Origin: Rhodospirillaceae bacterium | GTDB taxonomy: Bacteria > Pseudomonadota > Alphaproteobacteria > UBA6615 | Length of the DNA stretch: 41,098 nt | Direction: 5' to 3' | Assembly: GCA_002724635.1 (NCBI GenBank) | Contig: PBPM01000125.1 | Span: 1 to 41,098, forward strand | Shown here: positions 17,485-25,473 of the stretch, in pieces | Layout: every line of letters starts with the position of its first letter | How positions within the stretch are numbered: the first letter of the stretch is position 1 | The notes under the pieces: model-generated | What the model was told of the DNA's origin: nothing | Seen by the model: only the letters and a program-made list of their open reading frames with translations | Database searches by the model: none | Translations under genes and position numbers: made by a program

Positions 17485-18590
17485 TCAGCGCCACCATCGT
17501 CGAGGAACAGGGACAAGATGCCTGTGTAGGTATAAAGGCGGTTGTGCGAGATCTCGCCATTGCCGAAGAAACCGACCAAGGGGATGTTGCCGAAGGCCTC
17601 CGTGATCATCGCCATCTCGCGCGCGCCAGGCCCGAACAGATGCGGGCCGCGCGCAACACAGCTGTGATAGACCGCGCCGCGGATCCGATCCCCGGCACGG
17701 CGGCGCAGCTCCTCGAGCATACGCCGCATGTCCTCGACCGCGCTGGCCGCGTCCCGGCGCACGAACATTAGCCGATTGCCCACATCCAGCACCTCGGCCA
17801 CCGCGACCAGCCCCCGGGACGGCTCCATCCCGACTAGGTTGCGCACCACATAATCAGCCTGGTCAGACCCGGGCACCGGTAGCGCCGCGTGCACATATCC
17901 GGCGAGGCGACGGAGATCGCGGGTCAGCAGCTCGCCTACATCCTCCTTGAGAATTTCGAGCGCCGGTCGGCCGTCGAGCTCGGCAACTAGCCCCTCCACC
18001 ATCGCGGTGATCTCATGGGCCGGCCCGATCGGCGAGCAGCCTTGGGTCAACCCCGTGGCGACCGGCACCTCGGGATCGAACTGCAAACCCGCTAAGCCTC
18101 CCTGTGCCGCCGTTATAAGCGGCTGCTGGTGCTGACTGGTCACAAGACCGCCGACCAAGTAAGCCCCGCTCTCGTTGGCCAGCGCGGCAACCTCTTCGAC
18201 GATACCCGGCGCATGCGGCTTAGCGTGGATAATCGCAAAACTGCCCTCTGCCAATCTGGGCATCACCACGGGTATCGGACGCACCCGGTCGGGGGGCACG
18301 TCGAGCAACATCATGGCCATCGCCGGCGTGTCGAAATACTCAATGCCGGGCGCACAGATCGCGGGCACCACCGCACCGGTCCACTCTGTCACGCCCGTCC
18401 GCGTCCGAAGGAACTCGAGTATCTCCGCTAGGTCGCCACCGAGCGGGTCCGTGACGTAAAGGAGGCCGAACCCCACACCATCGTCCGGCAGCATCGTTAG
18501 GCAACGCCCAGCCAGCACCTGCCAGCCGATCCAGCGGGAAACCGGCCCTCCATCTTCAACGCCCGCATGGGCAAAAGGAAACGTACGCAT
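17481..18590 (-). CDS. FIST N- and C-domain sensory protein
   Basis: A 369-residue protein built from a FIST_N domain (about residues 25-200) and a FIST_C domain (about 205-360). Typical stretches are SFAIIHAKPHAPGIVEEV, YLVGGLVTSQHQ, GLTQGCSPIGP at the domain junction, and near the end GGP-type HLFGPGAREMAMITEAFGN then GFFGNGEIS. FIST domains are proposed small-ligand (amino acid) sensors, often fused to signalling domains; here there is no output domain. ATG 18590 lies 5 bp after the tesA stop; an upstream in-frame start at 18638 would overlap tesA. Couples to thpR by ATGA. Confidence 0.88.
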   Translation of the reverse strand: MRTFPFAHAGVEDGGPVSRWIGWQVLAGRCLTMLPDDGVGFGLLYVTDPLGGDLAEILEFLRTRTGVTEWTGAVVPAICAPGIEYFDTPAMAMMLLDVPPDRVRPIPVVMPRLAEGSFAIIHAKPHAPGIVEEVAALANESGAYLVGGLVTSQHQQPLITAAQGGLAGLQFDPEVPVATGLTQGCSPIGPAHEITAMVEGLVAELDGRPALEILKEDVGELLTRDLRRLAGYVHAALPVPGSDQADYVVRNLVGMEPSRGLVAVAEVLDVGNRLMFVRRDAASAVEDMRRMLEELRRRAGDRIRGAVYHSCVARGPHLFGPGAREMAMITEAFGNIPLVGFFGNGEISHNRLYTYTGILSLFLDDGGAE

Positions 18591-18594
18591 CGGT

Positions 18595-19287
18595 TTATCC
18601 GGACTCCGGCGACGCGGCGCCGAGCGCGCGCCGTACATAGGGCAGTATACCCGCCACGATCCGGTCCACCCCAGCGGAGTTGGGATGAATTCCGTCGGGC
18701 TGGTTGAGTGCGCGCTCGGCCGCTACGCCCTCAAGAAAGAACGGATAGAAGGCCACGTCGTGCCGCGCGGCCAAGCGCGGGAACAGTGCGTCGAAGGCGG
18801 AGGCATATTCCCGCCCTAGATTGGGGGGCGCCAGCATGCCGGTGAACAGCACGGGAATCGACCGGTCTGTCAATGTGCGCAGGATCGCGTCGAGATTGCC
18901 CTCGGTCTCGGCCGGATCGATCCCGCGCAGCCCGTCATTGGCACCCAGCTCAACGATCACAAGGTCGACCATGTCCGGCAGCGACCACTCGAGCCGCGCC
19001 CGCCCGCCGGCCGTGGTGTCGCCAGACACGCCGGAGTTGATTACCGTCGCCGAAATGCCGTCCGCGCGCAGTGCCGCCTCGAGGCGCATCGGGAAGGTAT
19101 CGCTTACATCGAGGCCGAAGCCAGCCGAGAGAGAGTCGCCGAAGACGACAATCACCGGCCTGTCATCCGCTGCCGCGGGCAGCGCCAAGAGGACAAGGGC
19201 GAGCCACAGGATTGCGAATAACGCGCCGGCCCGTCGTATCGCACCGGCATTGATGATCCGGACCGAACGGCCATATGTTGAAGGCAT
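18595..19287 (-). CDS. tesA: GDSL arylesterase / multifunctional lysophospholipase-thioesterase I (TesA)
   Basis: A periplasmic SGNH hydrolase acting on acyl esters and acyl-CoA thioesters. After a hydrophobic signal (residues about 20-40, ending ALPAAA) come block I FGDSLSAGFGL with nucleophile S52, then GxND as GANDGLRG, and the catalytic Asp/His in DGIHPN. I chose ATG 19287, leaving 31 bp to the divergent ybbA start; an alternative ATG at 19320 would overlap it by two bases. The tesA-ybbA-ybbP divergent layout is conserved in many proteobacteria. Confidence 0.93.
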   Translation of the reverse strand: MPSTYGRSVRIINAGAIRRAGALFAILWLALVLLALPAAADDRPVIVVFGDSLSAGFGLDVSDTFPMRLEAALRADGISATVINSGVSGDTTAGGRARLEWSLPDMVDLVIVELGANDGLRGIDPAETEGNLDAILRTLTDRSIPVLFTGMLAPPNLGREYASAFDALFPRLAARHDVAFYPFFLEGVAAERALNQPDGIHPNSAGVDRIVAGILPYVRRALGAASPESG

Positions 19288-19318
19288 TGAATATGTGATC
19301 GGTTGAAGGCAAACCAGC

Positions 19319-20056
19319 ATGAAGGATCAGCTCGATAAGGGCCCGGACGCGCAAGGTAGCGGCGATGCGGCGCCGATGATCGCACTTACGGGCGCCGAAC
19401 TTCATTTGGCGAGTGTAGGCGGCAACGTCAACGTCCTGCGCGGAATCGATTTGTCGATCGGGGCGGGCGAGACGGTCGGCGTCGTCGGCCCGTCGGGATC
19501 TGGCAAGTCGACCATGATGATGATCATCGCCGGCCTCGAACGACTGACCGGCGGATCGGTCGCGGTCGCCGGACAGGACCTCACCAAGCTCGACGAGGAC
19601 GCGCTGGCCCGCTTCCGCCGGGACAACGTCGGCATCGTGTTCCAGGCCTTCCACTTGATCCCGACCATGAGTGCCCTCGAAAATGTGGCCGTGCCCCTAG
19701 AGTTTGCGGGCGAAGTCGACGCGTTCGACCATGCCCGCGCAAGCCTAGAGGCCGTCGGCCTGGCGCACCGTCTCAACCACTACCCCGCGGAACTGTCGGG
19801 CGGCGAACAACAGCGGGTCGCCATCGCGCGCGCCTTCGCCGCCCGTCCCCGGTTGCTGCTCGCTGACGAGCCGACCGGCAATCTCGACGGCGAGACCAGC
19901 GCCGCCATAATCGAGATCCTGTTCGCGTTGTCGGCGGAACGCGCGACGACATTGCTGCTGATCACCCATGATCCGGCGATCGCCGCGCGCTGCAGACGAG
20001 TCGTGCATCTGCGCGACGGACAGGTTTTCGACGCACAGGAACCCCCGTCGGCGTGA
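19319..20056 (+). CDS. ybbA: ABC transporter ATP-binding protein (YbbA/LolD-type)
   Basis: A 245-residue MacB/LolD-family ATPase. It has Walker A GPSGSGKST at 57-65, a Q-loop FQAFHLIPTM, signature LSGGEQQRVAIARAF, Walker B LLLADEPTGNLD, and the H-loop LLITHD. It pairs with the FtsX-type permease that follows: the GTG start of ybbP overlaps its TGA (GTGA at 20053-20056). YbbAP is a type VII ABC system thought to act mechanically on lipid or protein at the membrane, and its link to the esterase TesA has been noted. Identification secure. Confidence 0.95.
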   Translation: MKDQLDKGPDAQGSGDAAPMIALTGAELHLASVGGNVNVLRGIDLSIGAGETVGVVGPSGSGKSTMMMIIAGLERLTGGSVAVAGQDLTKLDEDALARFRRDNVGIVFQAFHLIPTMSALENVAVPLEFAGEVDAFDHARASLEAVGLAHRLNHYPAELSGGEQQRVAIARAFAARPRLLLADEPTGNLDGETSAAIIEILFALSAERATTLLLITHDPAIAARCRRVVHLRDGQVFDAQEPPSA

Positions 20057-22617
20057 ACGGACAACACCCGACATCGGCGGTCAGATGGAGCCTCGCCGCG
20101 AAATTGGCGCGCCGCGAGTTGCGCGATAGCCTGCGGAGCTTCCGTATCTTCGTCGCGTGTCTCGCCCTTGGTGTTGCCGCAATCGCCGCAGTGGGCTCCA
20201 CCAAGGCTATGCTCGAGCACAGCATCGACGCCGACGCCCGCAAGATCCTCGGCGGCGATGTACTAATCGGCATTGTTCACCGGCCCGCCTCGCGTGCAGA
20301 ACGCCAGGCGATGGATGCGTCTGGGACCGTCACCGGCAGTGCCGAGATGCGGGCCATGATCCGCGCCGGCGGACAGGATACGGACAACCGGGCGCGCTCC
20401 CTGATCGAACTTAAGACGACCGAGGAGAGCTATCCCCTCTTCGGCAAGCTGGAGACGAACCCGGCACTCCCGCTGACAGCCTTACTCGGACGCAACAACG
20501 GAATCTGGGGTGCCGCGGTCGCGCCGGAACTAATCGACAAGCTGGGCATAGCGCTCAGGGACCGTGTACGGATCGGCGATGCCGATTTTGAGGTCCGCGC
20601 AACCATCGTCCACGAGCCCGACCGAATCGGCGGATCGGGTCTCTTCTCGCTTGGTCCGCGGGTTTTAATTGCGGATGCGGCTCTCGACGAGACATCACTC
20701 GTCCAGCCCGGCAGCCTAATCCACTACAACTACCGGGTCCGCCTACCCAAAACGACCACCCCGGCCGACTTTATCGACAGGATGAATAACGGCTTCCCCG
20801 AAGCGGGCTGGCGGATCCGCACTCTGAATGAATCTTCGCCCCGGCTGACCCGGCTGGTCGGCCGCGTCACGTTGTTCCTCTCATTCGTAGGACTGACGGC
20901 GCTCCTGATCGGCGGGGTCGGCATAGCGAATGCGGTACGGGCCTGGCTCGATGCCAAGAGAGCGACAATTGCCACCCTGAAATGCCTCGGTGCGCCACGC
21001 GCCCTGATGTTTCGCATCTATCTTTTGCAGGTGATAGTGCTCGCGCTGGCCGGTATCGCTATCGGGCTCGCGGCGGGTGCCGCGCTGCCGCTGCTCGCCG
21101 CCAACGCGCTCGCCGCCGTTGTTCCAATCCGTCTGGCGGGCGCCATCTTCCCGCTGCCGCTGGCGACGGCCGCCCTGTTTGGTCTGCTCACCGCGCTCGT
21201 GTTCTCGATCTGGTCGGTGGCGCGGGCGTGCGAGATTCCGCCTGCCGAGCTGTTCCGCTCTCTAGTGACAGCCCCGGGCGGTTGGCCGCACCCAGCCTAC
21301 ATGGCGGCGACGGGTTCGCTGGCGGCGGCGTTGGTGGCTCTGGTCATCGCCACGGCCTCGGACGCGAGATTTGCCGCCTGGTTCGTGGCGGGGTCCATTG
21401 GCGCCATGGTCGTGTTTCGCCTCGCAGCGCTGGGAATCGCCGCCGCCGCAGCCCGAATACGGCATGTCCGACGCCCCGCGATGCGCCTAGCGCTCGCGGG
21501 GCTCTGCCGGCCCGGCGCAGCAACGGGCTCGGTTGTTCTGTCACTCGGACTCGGGCTGTCGATGCTGGTCACGGTCGCGACAATCGAGGGAAACCTATCT
21601 CGGCAAATCTCCGAGGAGCTACCCCGGGATGCACCGGCCTTCTTCTTCGTCGATATCCAGCCGCAGCAGATCGAACCGTTTCTGGATATCGTCGCCGAGG
21701 TACCGGGGGTCGAACGCAGCGAGCAGATGCCCATGCTGCGCGGCCGGATCACCGCCATCAACGACGTACCCGCTGCCGAGGCGGACATTGCGCCCGATGC
21801 CCACTGGGTCCTGCGCGGCGACCGGGGCATAACCTGGGCGGCCGAAGCACCCGCCCACAATCCGGTCATCGCGGGAGAATGGTGGGAGGCGGATTATCGT
21901 GGCGAGATGCTGGTCAGTCTCGATGCGCAGGTGGCCGACGGGCTCGGCCTCACCATCGGCGACACGATCACCGTCAACATACTCGGCCGACCCTTCACCG
22001 CCACCATCGCCAACACCCGGCAGATCGACTGGCAGAGCCTCGCGATCAATTTCGTCTTGGTGTTCTCGCCCGGCATTCTCGAATCCGCACCACGCATGCA
22101 CATCTCTATCGTCCATGCCGATCCGGATGCCGAGGACCTGCTGGAACGCAGGGTCACCGACCGCTTCGCCAACATCACCTCGGTGCGCGTGCGCGCCGCC
22201 ATCAAGACCGTGGCGGCGCTGATCGACAATGTCGGCTACGCGGTCAGCCTGACAACAGTCATCACCCTTATTTCGGGCACGCTGGTGCTGGCCAGCGCCA
22301 TCGCCGCCGGACGCCGACGCCGTATCCATGACTCCATTGTCCTCAAGGTGTTCGGCGCAACCCGGGGCGACATCGTCGCGGCCTACATACTCGAATACGG
22401 CCTGCTCGGACTGGTCACGGCAGTCATCGCAGCCATCACCGGAAGCGTGACCGGCTGGGCGGTCGTAACCTGGCTGCTTCGGATCAACTGGACGCCGGAG
22501 CCGCTTGCCGTCATCGTCACTACGCTGATTGGCACGGCGATCACCATGGGCGCCGGGCTGGTCGGCACCTGGCGCACCATGGGACAGTCTACGGCGCCCT
22601 GGCTGCGCAACGAGTAA
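20053..22617 (+). CDS. ybbP: FtsX-like ABC permease YbbP
   Basis: An 854-residue membrane protein of the type VII (MacB/FtsX) class. The N-terminus SLAAKLARRELRDSLRSFRI is the cytosolic entry helix, followed by TM1. A periplasmic domain (about 55-260) leads to the first FtsX core (about 270-400), with GVGIANAVRAWLDAKRATIATLKCLGA. Central helices and a second periplasmic domain follow, then a second FtsX core at the C-terminus (about 735-850), with RRRRIHDSIVLKVFGATRGD. This ten-TM duplicated plan is that of YbbP. It starts at GTG, coupled to ybbA. Confidence 0.93.
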   Translation: MNGQHPTSAVRWSLAAKLARRELRDSLRSFRIFVACLALGVAAIAAVGSTKAMLEHSIDADARKILGGDVLIGIVHRPASRAERQAMDASGTVTGSAEMRAMIRAGGQDTDNRARSLIELKTTEESYPLFGKLETNPALPLTALLGRNNGIWGAAVAPELIDKLGIALRDRVRIGDADFEVRATIVHEPDRIGGSGLFSLGPRVLIADAALDETSLVQPGSLIHYNYRVRLPKTTTPADFIDRMNNGFPEAGWRIRTLNESSPRLTRLVGRVTLFLSFVGLTALLIGGVGIANAVRAWLDAKRATIATLKCLGAPRALMFRIYLLQVIVLALAGIAIGLAAGAALPLLAANALAAVVPIRLAGAIFPLPLATAALFGLLTALVFSIWSVARACEIPPAELFRSLVTAPGGWPHPAYMAATGSLAAALVALVIATASDARFAAWFVAGSIGAMVVFRLAALGIAAAAARIRHVRRPAMRLALAGLCRPGAATGSVVLSLGLGLSMLVTVATIEGNLSRQISEELPRDAPAFFFVDIQPQQIEPFLDIVAEVPGVERSEQMPMLRGRITAINDVPAAEADIAPDAHWVLRGDRGITWAAEAPAHNPVIAGEWWEADYRGEMLVSLDAQVADGLGLTIGDTITVNILGRPFTATIANTRQIDWQSLAINFVLVFSPGILESAPRMHISIVHADPDAEDLLERRVTDRFANITSVRVRAAIKTVAALIDNVGYAVSLTTVITLISGTLVLASAIAAGRRRRIHDSIVLKVFGATRGDIVAAYILEYGLLGLVTAVIAAITGSVTGWAVVTWLLRINWTPEPLAVIVTTLIGTAITMGAGLVGTWRTMGQSTAPWLRNE

Positions 22618-22629
22618 TGCAACCATCGG

Positions 22630-23433
22630 ATGACAGGATCAGGCGTGAACAACGACAGGAAAAAAACCGGACCAACACCAGCCACCCCGCCCGAGGCACC
22701 GTTTCAGGACGGGCCGAACCCCACCCTGCATCCGCCCAGGGTGCACACCATGCGCATGGGCCATCTGCCACTGACCATCTTCGCCACGATCGCGATCTCG
22801 GCCCTATTTGCGCTCGCCTTTGACCTCGGTTCAGCGCCGGCGGTCGCCGGCACGAGCCTGCTCGTGCTCTTGATCCTCTTCGCCGGCATCACGCCGCGTA
22901 TGTCGGGTACGCCGGTCACCGCAGGCACCCGCTTCACCGTCGCCCGAGTGGCGCTGACCTGCCTGCTTGGCGGGCTAGCGGTCATCCCTGCGGCCAGCCC
23001 GCCCGAACCGCTTCTCTGGTCGATCGCCCTGATGGGCCTCGCTGCCGCCGGCCTCTGGGCCGTCGATGGCTGGCTCGCGCGGATCACTTACTCAGCCAGT
23101 GGTTTCAGCGAGCGGCTCGGTGCACTCGCCGGTGCGCTTCTGGCGGTGGCGCTCGCCCTACTCGTCTGGCGCCTAGGCCTGTGTGGGATTTGGGTCATGG
23201 CGGCGGGCGCATTCGCCTTCGCAGACGCGGCCGTGCAGGCAGGGCGCCGAATCCAGCGCAGCGATGCTTGGCAGGTCGGAGCCGATTTTCTCATCCGAGC
23301 AGCGCTCGCTGTCGCGATTATCCCGGCCACGCCACCGCTGGCCGTCACGGGGCTGACCGTGCTAGCAACCGCTTCTGCGATCGGCCTGATGGGCCATACG
23401 CTGCGGCACGGAGCGGATTTGGATGCCGTGTAA
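22630..23433 (+). CDS. Degenerate CDP-alcohol phosphatidyltransferase-like membrane protein
   Basis: A 267-residue protein with a 40-residue proline-rich cytosolic lead and about six membrane helices. The segment RFTVARVALTCLLGG (101-115) and DGWLAR (146-151) match the CDP-OH transferase fold. The family motif is DxxDGxxAR, eight residues, GxxxDxxxD. Here position 143 is W, 160 is S, 164 is G and 168 is G, so three of the four aspartates and the second glycine are gone, although the surrounding sequence still aligns. It is probably catalytically inactive for CDP-alcohol chemistry. It follows ybbP by 12 bp in the same operon. Function unknown. Confidence 0.65.
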   Translation: MTGSGVNNDRKKTGPTPATPPEAPFQDGPNPTLHPPRVHTMRMGHLPLTIFATIAISALFALAFDLGSAPAVAGTSLLVLLILFAGITPRMSGTPVTAGTRFTVARVALTCLLGGLAVIPAASPPEPLLWSIALMGLAAAGLWAVDGWLARITYSASGFSERLGALAGALLAVALALLVWRLGLCGIWVMAAGAFAFADAAVQAGRRIQRSDAWQVGADFLIRAALAVAIIPATPPLAVTGLTVLATASAIGLMGHTLRHGADLDAV

Positions 23434-23450
23434 TCTATTAAAATCAGTGG

Positions 23451-23477
23451 TTTACAGTGAATTCCGTCTGGTAGAAT
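23451..23477 (+). promoter_or_regulatory. Possible sigma-70-type promoter for the Bax-inhibitor-1 gene
   Basis: TTTACA at 23451-23456 and TAGAAT at 23472-23477, spaced 15 bases, lie in the AT-richer 142-bp gap ahead of the gene at 23576. The spacing is short of the usual 17, so this is only a candidate. Confidence 0.25.
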
Positions 23478-23575
23478 CCAGCACTCCGACGGTTGAATTA
23501 CGCCACCGGACGCCCCATATTGAGGGTAGAATTTTTTTTCGCATGACAGGGAACCCTTGGGAGGGCCACGAAAAA

Positions 23576-24322
23576 ATGGCGAACCAATTCGAACGCGGCA
23601 CGGTCATTCAGGGCCGCGCCAAGGCTGCGGAGCAGATCGACGAGGGCCTACGGTCCTACATGCTGCGTGTCTATAACTACATGACGACGGGCCTCGCGCT
23701 GACAGGTATCATTGCCTATCTGGTCGCAAACACCCCGGCGATACTCAATCTCTTCTACTCGGTCGGCCCTCAGGGTCAGGTCGCCTCGACGCCTCTGGCG
23801 TGGATCGCGATGTTGTCGCCGCTGGCCTTCATTCTTGTCCTGTCCTTCGGCATCCAGCGAATGAGCGCCTCGACCGCGCAGTTCCTCTTCTGGTTGTTCG
23901 CCGGCGTGATGGGCCTCTCGCTCAGCCACATCTTCCTGCAGTTCACGGGTGCAAGCATCGCGCGGGTGTTCTTCATCACGGCGGCGACGTTCGCGGCAAT
24001 GAGCCTCTTCGGCTACACCACGAAGCGTGACCTGTCAGGTCTCGGTACGTTCCTCTTTATGGGCCTGATCGGAATTATCATCGCAAGCGTGGTGAATATC
24101 TTCATCGGTTCAACGATGATGCAGTTCGTTATCTCCGTGCTCGGCGTGATCGTGTTCGTCGGCCTCACCGCCTATGACACCCAGAAGATCAAGGAGATGT
24201 ACAGCGAGCTCGACGGCTCTGAGGTGGCCGGCAAGAAGGCCATCATGGGGGCGCTTCGGCTCTATCTCGACTTCATCAATCTGTTCATCATGCTGCTCCA
24301 TCTGTTCGGTCAGCGTGACTAG
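23576..24322 (+). CDS. Bax inhibitor-1 / YccA family membrane protein
   Basis: A 248-residue, seven-helix integral membrane protein. The N-terminal RSYMLRVYNYMTTGLALTGI, central AGVMGLSLSHIF, FGYTTKRDLSGLGTFLFMGLIG in part, and C-terminal VFVGLTAYDTQKIKEMY then ALRLYLDFINLFIMLLHLFG are the standard BI-1 blocks, including the two conserved aspartates of the pH-sensing pair. Bacterial members modulate FtsH proteolysis (YccA) or leak calcium (YetJ). ATG 23576 follows a GGGAGG site at 23558-23565; an in-frame start at 23423 would run back into the previous gene. A strong terminator follows. Confidence 0.93.
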   Translation: MANQFERGTVIQGRAKAAEQIDEGLRSYMLRVYNYMTTGLALTGIIAYLVANTPAILNLFYSVGPQGQVASTPLAWIAMLSPLAFILVLSFGIQRMSASTAQFLFWLFAGVMGLSLSHIFLQFTGASIARVFFITAATFAAMSLFGYTTKRDLSGLGTFLFMGLIGIIIASVVNIFIGSTMMQFVISVLGVIVFVGLTAYDTQKIKEMYSELDGSEVAGKKAIMGALRLYLDFINLFIMLLHLFGQRD

Positions 24323-24345
24323 CGCGGGGTTGCATACGTAACGGC

Positions 24346-24373
24346 AAACGCCCGGGCCCGCGCCCGGGCGTTT
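24346..24373. terminator. Strong intrinsic terminator after BI-1 gene
   Basis: A perfect 12-bp stem (aaacgcccgggc / gcccgggcgttt) with a four-base loop, starting 24 bp after the BI-1 stop and followed on the plus strand by ccatttt. Confidence 0.85.
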
Positions 24374-24433
24374 CCATTTTGGCCCCGGCGGGTCAGAATT
24401 AAAAAAACACCGAACCGGAAACAGGAACACAAT

Positions 24434-25198
24434 ATGGCCAGCCTGAAAGACAAGGTGATCGTCCTGACAGGCGCCAGCCGCGGCATCGGCGCGGCGACGG
24501 CGCGTGAACTCGCGGGCGACGGAGCGCATCTGGTGCTGTGCGCACGCAGCGCAGACGCCTGCGCCGAGACAAAGGCCGCGGCCGAGGCGCTGGGTGCCAG
24601 CGCGGAGACTCATGGCTTCGAGGTCGCAGACTACGGCGCCGCCAAATCCTTCGCCGACGGTGTTATCGCCGAACATGGCCGGATCGACGTGCTGATCAAC
24701 AACGCGGGCACCGGCCTGATGGGTTCGGTCGCCGACGTTTCCCCGGCTACCTATCTCGAGGTTCTCAAGGTCAATGTCATGGGCCCCTACAACCTAATCT
24801 CAGCCGTGCTTCCGTCGATGACCGCGCGCGACGAGGGCACTATCGTCAATATAACCAGCGCCCGCGCCTTCATCCCCGATCGCTTCTACGCCGCCTACTG
24901 CTCGTCCAAGGCGGCGCTGCTGTCGATGACTCAGTGCCTGCATTACGACCTCGAGGACAGCAACGTGAAGATCTTCGCCCTGTCCCCCGGCTTCACTCAA
25001 ACGGACATGGTCAACGATATCTACGCCAATCCGGTGTTCCGGGCCGCTGCTCTCACCCCCGAACAGGGCCAACCGCCCGAACGGCCAGCTAGGGTACTCG
25101 CCTGGCTCGCGCGTGAGGCACCGGCCGATCTGGCGGGCGTGCACAACCAGGTACAGTTCAACGACCTGACCAGACGCGCCGGCATCGAGAGCGTCTGA
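24434..25198 (+). CDS. SDR family oxidoreductase
   Basis: A 254-residue classical short-chain dehydrogenase with TGASRGIG at 12-19, NNAG at 89-92, catalytic S142 and the YxxxK pair Y155/K159 in AAYCSSK. The R at 37 (LVLCARS) suggests NADPH preference, which is inference. The C-terminal PPERPARVLAWLAREAPADLAG resembles SDRs acting on medium-size alcohols or ketones, but the substrate is unknown. It lies just after the BI-1 terminator, so it has its own transcript; no downstream gene shares its strand for several kilobases. Confidence 0.9.
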   Translation: MASLKDKVIVLTGASRGIGAATARELAGDGAHLVLCARSADACAETKAAAEALGASAETHGFEVADYGAAKSFADGVIAEHGRIDVLINNAGTGLMGSVADVSPATYLEVLKVNVMGPYNLISAVLPSMTARDEGTIVNITSARAFIPDRFYAAYCSSKAALLSMTQCLHYDLEDSNVKIFALSPGFTQTDMVNDIYANPVFRAAALTPEQGQPPERPARVLAWLAREAPADLAGVHNQVQFNDLTRRAGIESV

Positions 25199-25473
25199 CG
25201 GACGTCCGATAACCAACACGCTGATATTCACCGAGTTGCTCGACCATCTCCCGGCTAGTCCGCCGTCGAGCTAACGCACAGGGCACGCGAGCTGATGGGC
25301 GCGGCCACGCAATCCGCAAGTGATGCCCAAACCGCGTCGATCACCGTCGACAATTCAGCGATCAGCACAAGGGCGCCGCATCGGCGGCGGCACTCACATC
25401 GGCTACCCATGTGAAACTCAGCGCCGAGGCGATCGGCAGTACAGGCTTCACGGTCGCCTAGGCACACAGCCCA
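25199..25473. other. Gap with coding-like fragments, no intact gene
   Basis: This 275-bp gap separates two converging genes. Plus-strand frames give short coding-like peptides (for example RELMGAATQSASDAQTAS, then after a frame change ALTSATHVKLSAEAIG) broken by stops. I cannot assign a family, and I see no clear terminator hairpin. It may be another gene fossil. Confidence 0.3.

Noticed and set aside
20982..22331. A 449-codon plus-strand ORF inside ybbP
   Set aside because: Out-of-frame shadow of a GC-rich gene: arginine- and histidine-rich, no domain, whereas the ybbP frame is continuous over 854 codons.
23434..23575. A riboswitch or leader RNA ahead of the BI-1 gene
   Set aside because: The gap is only 142 bp and shows no conserved riboswitch core or paired stem that I could identify.
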